In this document: positions 47,061-58,440 of the stretch, one piece after another | Layout: every line of letters begins with the position of its first letter | Position numbering within the stretch: the first letter of the stretch is position 1 | Origin: Thysanoteuthis rhombus | Lineage: Eukaryota > Mollusca > Cephalopoda > Oegopsida > Thysanoteuthidae | Length of the DNA stretch: 64,000 bases | Reading direction: 5' to 3' | Assembly (NCBI GenBank): GCA_963457665.1 | Contig: OY735212.1 | Coordinates: 4,465,397 to 4,529,396 of the forward strand | The notes under the pieces: model-generated | The model's database searches: none | What the model saw: only the letters and a program-made list of their open reading frames with translations | Told to the model about the DNA's origin: nothing | Translations under genes and position numbers: made by a program

Positions 47061-47519
47061 ATCTTATACACCAATTCAGATAGTAACATTATTTTAGAAA
47101 CCATGTATTTCAATATCTTCTATTTAGTTTGATTGAGGAGTTTTATGCTGGAATTGAAAGATCGAAGGAGATCAACGTCTACACACATCTGGACTCTGGC
47201 AAACAAAATCTTCACACGAAATTGCAGATTTTCTATAAATCCTATTAATACGAGAGCGAGCAAGATGATCTCCAGTGCGAAGTCGGGGAAGAAAAAGTAC
47301 ACCGACACATTTCTTCTCCCCATGGGAGCTTTTCTTATTGGCTTTAATATGTAAGGATAGATTACACGCATAGCTTTTATTATATAACCTTCCTTCTGTT
47401 GCCTTATTTCAGGTATTGCTTCATCCATCTTACTTAAGCTATTATATCCATTTCCTCGAAGTCTTTTAATAATCTGAATGGAAAAAAGATGAATTGGTAC
47501 ATATTTCTCTAAAATGGTC

Positions 47520-47522
<3 letters not shown>
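47061..47522. other. Non-coding or unassigned; overlapping frames on both strands
   Basis: A 133-codon minus frame (47120-47521) and a 73-codon plus frame (47133-47354) overlap. I could not identify either. The plus frame faintly recalls the linker of retroelement GIY-YIG domains (STHIWTL), but too weakly to call. Confidence 0.25.
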
Positions 47523-47587
<65 letters not shown>

Positions 47588-47601
47588 ATGTGTGTGTGTG
47601 T
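47523..47601. repeat. Compound (TA)n(TG)n microsatellite
   Basis: About 21 TA units pass into ~18 TG units with one TATG break. Confidence 0.97.
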
Positions 47602-48477
47602 AATGAATTATGTTACACTGGACTCTTCTACTTATAAGTAAAAACCTTGCTAAAAAAAACCTTCCTAACCAGCAATACAAACTATCCCCCTTTCCGGTAT
47701 ACGAAGTCAGTATCTACTCTTTCATAAGAGACCAGCTTAATCTAAATATATCTTCATTTCACTGGGATTAACGACTAAGTCATACTATCTATCTATCTAT
47801 CTATCTATATATATATATATATAAATATTTTTTATCTTTTGCACATACAAATACTCATATGCACGTACAAATACATGTAATGTTGTAATTGCTTAGAGGC
47901 TGAACTAGATGCGCGTTTCCTGCCAGCAACAATGGTCAATACTTGAGCCTTGGTAACAGAGGAGGTTTAAATGCTGATTGACAAGATTCGAAAACTCATT
48001 CTACATCGCGGGAGCCCATCTTTCACAGAACGATTAATGCAGGGTTATTTTCAGTGAATTAGATCCACATTGGATTTTTTTGGGGGACTATTGATAGTCT
48101 GGATCTTTTTGACTTTACTGTCCCTAACACTGGACTCCTCCACACAAGGGTAAAATTGTTGGTGGTACGCCACCTAACCACCATTTGAAACCATGGATTC
48201 TTGAACTGAAACCAATACACTATTTCTTTTTCGTAAAAAGTAGGCTTCATAGAAATTCAAATATATCCGTGACTTTTTTTGTAGTTTGTATCAATATGAA
48301 TTGAGAAAGTTGTTCCTTGCGCTGAAGGCAAGAAAACGACAGGAAACGCCAAGGCGAAAATTAATCTTGCATCACGTTTTGAATGTATAAATAAATATTT
48401 AATATTTTGACTCGTAAGATTATTTTGCTGGAGAATTGAAACAATCTGATAAATAAAAAGATTGTAAAAAGGATAAG
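47602..48477. other. Non-coding interval
   Basis: A short (ATCT)n then (AT)n run lies at 47787-47822. No gene is seen. Confidence 0.4.
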
Positions 48478-48930
48478 CAGGTCTGGTTAGTTACTCATTG
48501 AAACTATCACATGACCAACGTCTTTTAACATCATACCGTGTTGGGGGTGATCAATAGAAAAATTGGGAAAAGGGAGTGATCAAGAAACAAATTACTTCTC
48601 TCAACTTTTGTTGAACAGCACGCATTAAAAAGTCCAGATTTTTAAAAAATGTGGATGCAACCGGACACAAGCCAAGGTAACAATTTAGCATTAACTTACA
48701 TTGTAAATTGAACCCTACTTAAAAACGTATTTCGGAGGGAATTTAAAAAATGTAATAAAGAGTAAATAATTGAATTTTCAGCTTTGTAGTTCCATTGGTC
48801 CGACCTGTACGCGTGACATATCTGTAGATAGATAGCCAACCAGACCCACGTAAAAACTGAAAAAAAATCTATGCTGATGTTGTCTATGCTGGTAGTTTTG
48901 GTTGAAGGTTTCTATTGAAATTTTCTGATC
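48478..48930 (+). repeat. Dispersed repeat family A, ~450 bp
   Basis: It begins 'caggtctggttagttactca', then 'acatgaccaacgtcttttaa', 'gttgggggtgatcaata', 'aattacttctctca', 'aaagtccagattttt', 'caatttagcattaacttaca', 'attgaaccc', 'ttttcagctttgtagttcca', and closes with 'ggttgaaggtttct'. This is a full-length reference copy for the family. Confidence 0.78.
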
Positions 48931-49554
48931 GAGGATAATAAGTTTTGAAAATATAAACAAGTTGTCCATAGGGCCTTAGACAATAACATTGCTTTTCATG
49001 AATCTTATTAGCTTCTCCAAGTCGATAACGATACACACAGCGCTGTTGTTTTAAATACGATGGAGAGACGCATAGCGTTTCTTCTGTCAACAATATGAAA
49101 TGAGAAGTGACATGGAATTGTCTTCCCCGTTTTCTCAAAAATAAACAAATGTAAGAATAAAAAATCTCGTTGTTATTGGATCTGGTTTGTAAATTAATTG
49201 AGAATCAAACAGATACGGGCGAGCCCTGAGCAAACAAACACAGTTAATATATTTTTGGATGAAGTTACTCAGTGTTGCCAGGGTTTAAATAATTATTGAA
49301 ACTTTATATTTAAAGAGAGCAGGCATCATTTTTGAGGCACTGAGGGGGGCAGTGGTTTTTGACGGGTATGGACAGGATGAAATTGTTTGTCTTTCATTCA
49401 TTGAATCGTACCTTATATGAAATTCAGTACCATCGTGAACTCATTGATTACATCTCGGTGGTTTATTGAAATTATCAATATTACTATTCATTTCAATCTA
49501 TTGAAAAATATAACCATGGACGTGTGATTCTCATCATATTATTGGAAAATATGT
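48931..49554. other. Non-coding interval
   Basis: No gene recognised. Confidence 0.4.
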
Positions 49555-51610
49555 CTAGTAAGCTGTTCGTGAGAGTTTGCCTCTTGGCCACATGACCTGG
49601 AACTACAGGCTCGTCGGGTAAAGAGTTTTAGAATTTGTCAAGTTTTCATTTGAATCGGTCGGTTTTGACACCAGTTATGTTTCTGATGGGCGACAGCGAA
49701 CCATTGAAAGGTTTAGGACCACGTATGACAAGGCCATTTTCTCCCAGACTCGTCACTTTGCAAGTGTATTGTTTTTTGTTTTATTTTGGTTTTCATTTAG
49801 AGGAGATAAAACAATATTTCTATCCCGCTAATTGCTTAGTCTGATTTCGACTGGGTTCACAGGAAAATTTGAGTCCCTGTTTTCCAGGATCTTCCAGATG
49901 TAGATTATGGAGTACCTTTCATGTCGTTGTTGAATGGAATAAATGCTCAGGTACTCAGGTAATCAAGCCTCTCCCAATAATCAAAATATTTTTCTTCTTT
50001 AATGTATGAAGGGGAATTTCTCTGTATCCCCTCGAGTTTGTTAATTTGTTCTTGGGTTCGGGGACCCAGCAAGTGGGAACAATAGTTGACACTCGGAAAA
50101 ATCAATGCTTTATGTAGTGTAAGCATCCAAATTACGGATCTAATTTTAAAAGTTCTGAGGATCCATCCTATGAAACTCCTACACTTTTTAGCCGTTGTAA
50201 CAATATGTTCAGAGAATGTTAAATCTTAGCGCATTATACTAGTATGATCCTTCACTTAAATGTCTTTGCCATCGGGCGTTTAATAGATAATGCCTTCAAC
50301 CAACATGAGATTAGAGATAAACTGCAGAAGCATTAATTCATTGTGATTAAAGAACATGTAACTATTTTAGTTTTAGGTCGTATCTTGACTATTCTGAAGT
50401 TTGATAACATCTTACACACTAATTATGGACTGAACAAGTTTAGTATCATCTGCAAAGATTTTCACTATTGATTCGATCATAAATATCTCCTATAGAAAAA
50501 TGTACTCCACTATTGACTGGCTAGGTAGAGGAGAGAACATCACTCCATCAGTTAGAAATACATGGATCCATTTTCCTACTTTCTTTGTTATTCCAAGACC
50601 CTTTAACCTTCTCAGAAGTAGTCGATGACCCACAACATCAAATGCTTTACTGATGTCTAAATAGACAACGTCGACATTTGCAGATATCTTTAGAATATCG
50701 AGAATGAAATCATCATGGTCCAATGGACGACTTAGAAATGACCTGTATTGTCTGGAACCATGCAGATTTTTGTTAATTAAATCAATAAAACCCAGAACCT
50801 TCACCGAAGAGTTTGGGATTAGATAAGCACTCAATTAAGTGCGATGTCAAAGCAACGGGGCAATAATTTTTTGTTCTCCCTATGAATCTCCCTTTGTGTG
50901 CAGGACAGATAATGACCTCTTCCATTGCACTTGGTATCACCACTTTATCTATCGATTTCCTGTATTTTTAGTAGAATAGTCCGCTCAATTCAGCACTGCA
51001 GTTCTTCAATTATATTACAGGGAAACCATCACTACCTCTAGCAACATTTAACTTCTTTATTCAGAGCTTTTTCAATATCTGCCTCTATGAATTCTTAGCC
51101 TCTGGCTTTAGTGGAAAATGCGTTTAGATCAGGAACTTTCTGATTAGTATCAGGTTTCGTGAAAACTGAACCATATTGGTTTTGAACGTGATCTGCAATA
51201 TCTTTTTTTTTCTTATAAGATTGATTTTGTTGTCACAAAGAGGTCCTATTTCAGCATTGGCGTTTCGGAATATTCGAGCATAGTTAAAAAAAAAATGTAT
51301 TCAGAATTATTAGCTTTGTTTTTGCATTTTCTCGCTCTTCGTGTACAGAAAATTTTAATCTGACTCATTTTGATATCTAATCACTCAATAACTTTTTTCA
51401 TATTTCCATCTCTATTCTTAATCTTGGCTTCAAGATGTTGATTTTTTTTCTATGTCAAATGAGCACACGTCATTCTCTGAAGTATTTGTTTTTCTACATC
51501 TTTGCTTATTAATTTGGGTACTTTATATCTAGTATATATTTTGATGCTATGTTTTTTTGCTATGCACAATAATCTTACGTATTGTTCATCTACGCTTAAA
51601 CTTTCCAATT
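49555..51610 (-). pseudogene. CR1/Jockey-type LINE reverse transcriptase relic
   Basis: Reading minus with stops and shifts: 'NANAEIGPLCDNK' and 'KKDIADHVQNQYGSVFTKPD' (RT entry, ~51280-51170), 'EADIEKALN' (~51085), an open 114-codon frame at 50834-50490 with 'VDVVYLDISKAFDVVGHRLL' (RT motif A), 'LKGLGITKKVGKWIHVFLTD', then near 50070-49890 'KLEGIQRNSPSYIK', 'FDYWERLDYL' and 'SIQQRHERYSIIYIWKILEN'. Last comes 'NGLVIRGPKPFNGSLSPIRN' and 'LPDEPVVPGHVAKRQT' (49760-49560). This order is that of CR1/Jockey-group LINE ORF2 C-terminal halves. The (Y/F)xDD block region is degraded and there is no intact frame. Confidence 0.85.
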
Positions 51611-51619
51611 CACTCTGCC

Positions 51620-51808
51620 AGGATGTCGACGGAAACTCATCTCTACAGGAATTTCAGTAAGACAGACGTCATGAATAACAAACATACAACGATCAAAATA
51701 GGAAATGCAGTGATGCAAAGGTAGACCTAGCATCCTACTTAGTACTATAAATCTCCATGGAATACCCAAAAGAAGAAAAAAATCGTGCGATGTAGCATCT
51801 CAGGATGG
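51620..51808 (+). pseudogene. Small RTE LINE fragment
   Basis: The frame gives 'THLYRNFSKTDVMNNKHTTI' and 'KIGNAV', then 'KVDLASYLVL-stop-ISMEYPKEEK'. This parallels 'LHMNFSKTKIMCNN…KIKIEDTELEKVDHYIYLGQ' and 'ISMRPSKEEE' of the main copy (27406-29138). It abuts the 5' side of the CR1/Jockey relic in the opposite orientation. Confidence 0.7.
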
Positions 51809-51829
51809 TAAAATCAAAAATCAAAGTTA

Positions 51830-52070
51830 AGGTTGAACCTACTCAACCGAAGAGTAAGCTCAACCATAAATTTGATTTTTAATTCTAATTTTGATTTTTA
51901 GTTTTAATGGTTGATTTTGTTTTTTAATTTTGATTTTTAATTTAGATTTTAGGATTTTCATTTTTCATTTTCATTTTCAATTTTTTAAAATTCAATTTAC
52001 AATTTTCTTAAAATTTTAATTTTCAATTTCAATTCTTAATTTTTATTTTTATTTCAAATTTCCAATGTAT
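51830..52070. repeat. Degenerate T-rich minisatellite ('attttgatttttaa')
   Basis: The phrase 'ttttgatttttaattt' and variants (ttcattttcattttc, ttaattttcaatttc) recur about every 12-18 bases. No coding content. Confidence 0.7.
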
Positions 52071-53919
52071 GATTCAATTTTCGATTCCAATTCCTTGTAT
52101 GCATTTTCCTAAACCATCCCTTGTATGCATACGATATGCCTATTTGTATATAACGTCCTTAATATAAAATGATCAAATCCCTTATCCTATTAGTTGAATA
52201 AAGAATTTTTATTATGTGGACCAAAATCCAGTCCCCCAAGTGTTCGATATTCGTTTTAACCATTTACATTTGGCGGAACATCATATGGAATAAAAAACAT
52301 ACCGGGCACTGAAATAGACCAACAACCAGGTGGCTATACCCGGATATTCAGTAGATCTCAATCAGTACACCCCATGAGTTAGATATTCCAAAGATCTGTA
52401 AAGGGAACCTTCCAGAACATCTAAAGCTGATGTGACAACGTTGTCACGTTGGGTTCTTATGGGTTAAAGTCAACGAATTTGCATGAGGAAATTTATCATG
52501 AATCTATCATAGATTTAAAAAAATCAATTTTGTGCTTGCTACCAGCTTAGCTCAGTTTCTCCCGTGTCGCACAACATATGAAGCAATGATTTGTCTCCAT
52601 TTCTCCAACAGTCCACGGACACACAAGCATTGTTTGTAGCTCTTGTGGGTTTATACGGAGTCAGGGTGCTAGCACAAAGCCCAAGGCTAAAGGACTGCAA
52701 CAGTCTTGCTATTAACCCATTCAAAAAGTTTGCATTTGTTGCATAATTCTTTGTTGTGTAAAATGAATTCTCTCTTCATCATGAAGATTTATTAATGTAC
52801 GTATACATTCTTGCTTTATGCGTATTTCTATATATAGTATTTGGTGGTGCAAAAATCTCGAGCTGATTTAAAACAGTCATAATTCTTTTCTATTTCAATA
52901 TTCTTTGTTTTTCCTCTTCTCACAAACCCGAATGAACCCTTGGGAAGCCATCCTTGAAAAGTACACAATTGAGAAACGAACTAAAATGAGAGTTTTTTAC
53001 TCTGGATACCATCAATCAATAATGTTAATCCGTATTATGTGAACGTGTGGACATCGATGATTCACCGAATGTAACCGCTTCCGACCTTTTTATTTGAGGT
53101 TATTTGAAGTATAAGGTCGATGTTAACAAGTCAAGGGCTGTCTAGGAGCTAAAGATTAATATTCAAAGGGAGATAAGTGGCCTGGGGCCAAATATCCTTT
53201 AACTGTTATGCAGAATATTAAATGAAATAAGGATTTTTAAAGTTGAAAATTGTGGGTTTTTGGAAGAAACGATTTTCCGTAATTAAGTTAAAATTTCCCA
53301 TGTTATATATTTCATTTCTTAGAACAATTTTTCTCAAAATAAGTAAGATTAGAAAAGATATGAATGTTTTAAACCTCTTCCCAACTTCTGTGCCGACCTC
53401 TGTATAAGGAGCTCAATATAATAATCATTAGACGTCAAATCCCGATGCTTTGTTATTCACTCATTTTAAAGTATCGCTTTTCCTCTCATCAAGAATTGAG
53501 AACGCCAAGTAAAAGATTCGATCGTCCTAACAATATTTCGAATTTTAATGACTGTTCTCAAAGTTTAGGAATCTAAATCAGTAACACAAAAGAGACAGAG
53601 ACGATCCTGGATGTTGCAGGATCAAATTCCACCTCATACTTCTATTCTAACTGAAAATCATCACTGTAACTTTTGTGTTTTACATATAATTAAAATATTC
53701 GTACACGTGTAAAAATTATCAGTTTGACTTGGACAGTAAGAGAGCAGCTTACCGATCACAAGGTTTCAATTTTAAACTACGGTTGGGAAATATTGATTTT
53801 TAAACATCGGTTCTGTTTAAGGTGACGGGATAGGTAAACAACGAAGAATTCACTCACCTGAATTAGGTGAGAATTGTTCTGGTTGTTCTTATTTCGGAAA
53901 GACAGCGTGAACGGCAACC
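52071..53919. other. Non-coding interval
   Basis: About 1.85 kb with no recognised gene or element. Confidence 0.4.
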
Positions 53920-54330
53920 TTTCCGTCTGTCCACATTGTATCTCCAAAACCAAATAATGAATTTTAAAAACATTATGTGGAAGCGTGGACAATGGGGGAA
54001 GGAACGATTGGTCAAATTTTGGGGCAGATTTGTCCACAAGATATCTCCGATATTTCGCGATGAATTTCGATAGTATTTTGGCATAGGGTGGACAATACGC
54101 AACGAAAGAAGTGATTGAATTTTGGGGTAGATCCATACACAATTACATCCCTTAATTCGTAGGTATAGGTTTACACCACATAATATCTATAGTTCATGTC
54201 TCTTCACACGATATCTCCGAAAGTTTTCAATAAATTTCAATGAAATTTAGTGCGAGTGAGGACAATGGGCTACAAAAGAAGTGACCACATTTTGGAATGG
54301 ATCCATGTGCAATTACTTCCCCTGACCATA
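53920..54330 (+). repeat. Tandem repeat family B, about three units
   Basis: A unit containing 'gtccacaagatatctccga', 'aatttcgatag/aatttcaatga', 'gtggacaat.gg.aa.gaaag', 'ttgaattttggggtagatcc' and 'cacaattacatccc' recurs at 53935, 54035 and 54205. Related units lie at 58660-58740 and 60130-60440. Overlapping open frames on both strands here are by-products. Confidence 0.65.
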
Positions 54331-54691
54331 GCAGAGGTATGCACTTTCCGAGTCCTTTCTTGTTGTATATTCTTTGTTGGTACATCAACTCTTCTGCATG
54401 GATTACATATTACAAAGAGTTTATAGGTCTGTCTACAAAGATATTTAATTAGAACTTTATGAATTCTTGAACTTCCGATTATAGTGCGGACACCAGACAC
54501 TTACCCTTAAAGCCATTTATTTAACGCCTATTCAATTAAGTAGTCTGGAAATATTGGCTAATGGCTGCAGGCACTTACCGCAATTTGTTCTAAACATAAT
54601 GACAGCTTTAATCATATGGGCTATCAAAAAATGAGAGACCTACCGCATAGGAAGAGACATAAGAAGCTGATGAAACGATCTCAAAATGGAG

Positions 54692-55090
54692 ACAGGTCTG
54701 GTTAGTCACTCGATAGAAACCGTCAGGCAACCAACGTCTTTTTGGGATCATGTCTTGTTGGGGGCGATCAATTGGAAAATTCGAAAAACAGGGTAAGAAT
54801 GAATAAGTTACTTCCTGCATCCTGCAGGGTGATGATCACAGAAAGTCTGAATTTTCAAAAAAACAAGCGTAAATGCTGCCGGACACTAACTAGTGTTCAG
54901 TTTAGGATAAATTTACATTGCTAATTGGAACCCTCGAATCGTTTTTTTTTCTTTCCTTTTTTTTTTTAGATGGAATAGATGTTCAAATGTTCACACCTCT
55001 GGCTCTATCGGTGCTGCTGTGCGCCAGCAAGTCGGACCAGCTTAAAAACTAGAGAAACTCATGATGAAAATTTTGTTGTCAGTTTAAGCG
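54692..55090 (+). repeat. Dispersed repeat family A copy
   Basis: It begins 'caggtctggttagtcactcg', then 'caaccaacgtctttttggga', 'gttgggggcgatcaattgg', 'gaataagttacttcctgcat', 'gatcacagaaagtctgaatt' and 'aatgctgccggacactaa', ending with 'gctctatcgg' and an antisense-like tail near 55010-55060. A T-rich insertion lies at 54942-54968. Confidence 0.75.
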
Positions 55091-55326
55091 GTTAACGGTC
55101 TCTAACGGGCCTGAAAGAAAGAATGCGTATTAATTTTAAAAAGATATAAATTTTACATCAGTCAATCTATATAGATTAGCTTTCCCCCTTCATCCTAACT
55201 TTCTGTGGATTTTTACTACAACTTAGAATCCGACCGTAATTCTACAGCAACGAATAAACAACGCAACTGCAAAATAAAAAGCAGGTCCATGGTGAGAATC
55301 GAACACACACACTCTAGCCGGAGGGG

Positions 55327-55329
<3 letters not shown>

Positions 55330-55375
<46 letters not shown>
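55330..55375. repeat. (AT)n microsatellite
   Basis: Twenty-three AT units. A tRNA-like T-arm string (gagaatcgaacacac, 55294-55308; minus GTGTTCGATTCTC) lies just upstream. Confidence 0.97.
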
Positions 55376-55379
<4 letters not shown>

Positions 55380-55545
55380 CGTTGGAATAGAGCACTCTGG
55401 TAGATGGGGGAATATATGTATGAATAAATACATCGCTTAAATTCAACCATCCAGTTCCGTGGGGCAGGTGTAGGATGCCAGCCACTGGGTCTGAAGCGAA
55501 AGTTTCGATCCTACCTCATGGTACCGGATGGTTTATTTATATACT
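55380..55545 (-). repeat. Dispersed repeat family C, second copy
   Basis: It is the reverse of 17566-17735. On the minus strand 'ccatccggtacc', 'tttcgcttcagaccca', 'cacggaactggatgg', 'ttgaatttaagcgat' and 'agagtgctctattcc' appear in order. Confidence 0.65.
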
Positions 55546-56419
55546 GTCCCACCATAACTGTTTAAATGTTACATAAGGTCAAAGCTTTACGTCGGGAAAA
55601 TGGGAGTCAACCATCCAAAAATGGCTCCAGCCGACGCAGCTTTGGTTTGCTAAGCAACCAAAGCAACCTCCGCCACGAAAGCGTCAGGACTGGCCTGACC
55701 TGTTCCGTTAAGTGCAATGGAATAGTGCTGCCCCGGAGTGCCATATAATGGATAGTCTATAGCTGCGCTGAAGAGATGTAACACAACGAAACGGTTGTAT
55801 ATGAATGACGCAATAATTATATGTCATATATATATTTTTTCGTTAATATCTGAGACTTGTTGATTTAGACCAATCAGTAAGACAAACTGTTGGTCGTGAT
55901 TTCTGATCACTGAGATTCACACGTTGGTTTACATCCCAGATTTATTGAGAATATTGTGTTGTTGTTCGTTGTTGTTCGTTATTAAGGATGGAAGATTTGG
56001 TCAACTCCAGACTCCAGACTTGAGTTTGACAAAATCATTGAAATAAGGTCCAAATACCAGCAGTCCTCGCTTTTTCTTTACGACACTTTTTTTCGGAAAA
56101 GAAAGACCGAAAGTAGAAGTGGTTTTCAGCTTCTCTTTTTTAGCGAGTAATTATAAAGGCAGCGTGTACCCTTTTCCTTTGTCTTCAACCCCAGTTTTCT
56201 GTACCTTCCAAAACCACAACCTACAATGTCTCAGCCTGACATATTATCCTCACCAATGGGTGAGGGATCTGAAAAGTCTTTTCCTATATAAATTAATGGT
56301 TATCGTTTCTTCGCTTTACGCCATTTCGGCTAATGAAATGATTTTATTGGATCGCTCGGGCGAAGAAACCAGTCTAACAGTGAAGTTTTTTCACGGGGAT
56401 AACCAAATTAGTCAATATA
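55546..56419. other. Non-coding interval
   Basis: No recognised gene. A 103-codon plus frame (56119-56430) has no family motif and runs into a family A copy. Confidence 0.4.
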
Positions 56420-56845
56420 GGTCTGGTTAGTCACTCAAATATAAATCGTCACTCAACAAACGTCTCTTGGCAGCAAGCCATGTGGGGATGATCAATTAAT
56501 AAATTGGAAAAAGCGCTAATCAATGAATAAATTACTTCCCTCGCCATATTTTAGACAGTGATCACTACAAAAAGTCTGAATTTTCAAAAGAACAAGTATG
56601 AATGCTACTGAGGACTAATTTAGCATTAACTTATATCACAAATTGAACCCTCCTCTGGGAACCTATTTAGGAGGGGATTTTTGCACGACATGATAAGGAT
56701 TAAATGTTTGAATTTTCTGCGCTCTAGCTCCATTCGTGCAACCCATACCTCGATAAGCAGCCATACAGACAGGTTGCTAGACACACTTAAAAACCCAAGC
56801 AACCTATGGTGACAGTTATGGTCGACGGTTTTCAGAAGTGAACGA
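56420..56845 (+). repeat. Dispersed repeat family A copy
   Basis: It begins 'ggtctggttagtcactcaaa', then 'caacaaacgtctcttggcag', 'gtggggatgatcaattaat', 'aataaattacttccctc', 'gtgatcactacaaaaagtct', 'caagtatgaatgct', 'aatttagcattaacttat' and 'attgaaccctcc', ending 'ctctagctccattcgtgc' and 'gtcgacggttttcag'. Confidence 0.76.
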
Positions 56846-57138
56846 AATTTCTGTTGTAAGTTGCTGCAAGGTTTACTTCTGCCATCAGATATACATTTCG
56901 ATTTTGAGTTTAATCGACTTTGCCCGAGAAACATTTATTCTGTCAAGATAAATTTTTGTCTTGACTTGCATTGGGCACACTTAGAAATGTTGGATTCCAA
57001 CGTTTCCCAAGCTTATTGCCTTAGTTCACGTCTTGTCTTCTTGCTATAAAAGAAGACGCCAGAACAAGTGGCAATTAATCTTTAAGATGTGCTAGCTTAC
57101 TTACAGAACTTAAAGCGAAATGTTTGTTTATTCTTATT
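56846..57138. other. Non-coding interval
   Basis: No gene is recognised between the family A copy and the pyrimidine microsatellite. Confidence 0.35.
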
Positions 57139-57165
57139 CTCTCTGTCTCTGTCTCTGTCTCTGTC

Positions 57166-57223
<58 letters not shown>
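57139..57223. repeat. (CTCTGT)n-(CTGT)n-(CT)n microsatellite
   Basis: Three successive motifs form one pyrimidine-rich tract. Minus frames made of Arg, Glu, Thr and Asp arise from it and are not genes. Confidence 0.95.
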
Positions 57224-57889
57224 AATAAGTACCGTGGAGTAGCTTGAATATTCCCATGACCCTGAGAGCTATGCTGGCGAGAATTCAAATCCTAGTAGGT
57301 CCAACCTAGTCAGACAGGTCAAAGGAAAGTAATTCGACCGAACCTTATTCAATTTCACCCATACCACCAAAGCTTACTATCGGTATCAACCATTTCCGTC
57401 TCAACTAATCGCCCTTCCCTAAACCCAAAATTTTTCACGTACATACACACACACACACACACATATTGCATACATACACATACATTCGATATAAAGTATA
57501 CAATCAACCATCAACAGTGAAGGATTTGTGAAAAAAAACAAAAACAAAATTCCCAACTTAATTTTTATGAAAAAGAAAAAAGCATTTTAAAAAAAAAGCT
57601 CTAAACATACGACTTCCTTTGTTCACGACTGATTTCGGCATCAAATGACCCATCAGATGTTGATATGCCATTATGCCAACCAACCAACTGAACGCAAAAG
57701 AATTCGAATCCTAGATTTTTTCCCGATTAATCATCCTAAATTTGCTTTGATGACATTTATCAATTAGCGGCAGTGAAATAGTTTGCGACGTGAATTTATA
57801 ATAAATAAGAGAGAATTGATAATATCGATTATTTCATTCACATAGTTATCAGTATTTTTAATAATGACTTCTGCGTAAATATTCGACCC
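57224..57889. other. Non-coding interval
   Basis: A short (AC)n run lies at 57446-57462. 'gagaattcaaatcctagtag' at 57275 could be a decayed B-box. No gene is seen. Confidence 0.4.
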
Positions 57890-58440
57890 CCTTCAACTAA
57901 TACTTAGGCTCCCTAAGCATGGATCACTGCTAATCGATATTTTCTGTAGCATTCAATAAGCCTTTTGCATCTCTCAAATGTTTCTGGTCATTGTCTTGTT
58001 GGAAGGTTTCTGCATCTCCCGACTAGAGTTTTCGACCATTCTCCTATGCAGAAATATTCCAAATCGCTCGAATTCGATAGTTTCCCTTAAACACCTTTTC
58101 TGTTGTGCCACAAATGTTCGATTGGATTTAGGTCAGGCTATTGAGAAGGCCATTCTATTATTCTTATCTTTATTCTCCTCAAACCATTTTGAGGTAGGTT
58201 TTTATTTTAAAGTATGTTCCGGGTTATCGTCTTGTTGGAAGATGAATCGGATACTAAGTCTTAACTGGATAGGAGAGGGTGTAATATTTTTTTTAAATGA
58301 ATGGACGACGATTTCAGTCGTAGAAAAGTCCAGCATCAGAGATGAACACCCCCTTCTCTCTCTTCAAGCTGATGATCTGGTCTCTCTCTCTTAAGGATGT
58401 TTCGGTCGCCTTTGAATAAGCTCCATTAATCACTACCTGT
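57890..58440 (-). pseudogene. Tc1-like transposase relic (DD34E type)
   Basis: With frameshifts the minus strand gives 'RFIFQQDDNPEHT' (second catalytic Asp block; the family reads QQDNDPKHT), 'KWFEENKDKN', 'IIEWPSQ-stop-PDLNPIEHLW' (with the catalytic Glu) and near the end 'ETFERCKRLIECYRKYRLAV'. This is the C-terminal half of Tc1/mariner superfamily transposase. The first Asp and DNA-binding domain are not recognised, and no terminal repeats were seen. A 138-codon plus frame across it is a shadow. Confidence 0.82.

Noticed and set aside
47120-47521. Possible GIY-YIG endonuclease tail of the unusual RT element
   Set aside because: Only a short 'STHIW.L' resemblance in a plus-strand frame that runs opposite to the neighbouring minus-strand relic; no catalytic residues are visible.
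53777-54142. 121-codon minus-strand open frame with mixed composition
   Set aside because: It lies across tandem repeat family B, and overlapping frames on both strands show the same periodicity.
57978-58394. 138-codon plus-strand open frame
   Set aside because: It is antisense to the Tc1-like transposase relic, whose motifs read on the minus strand.
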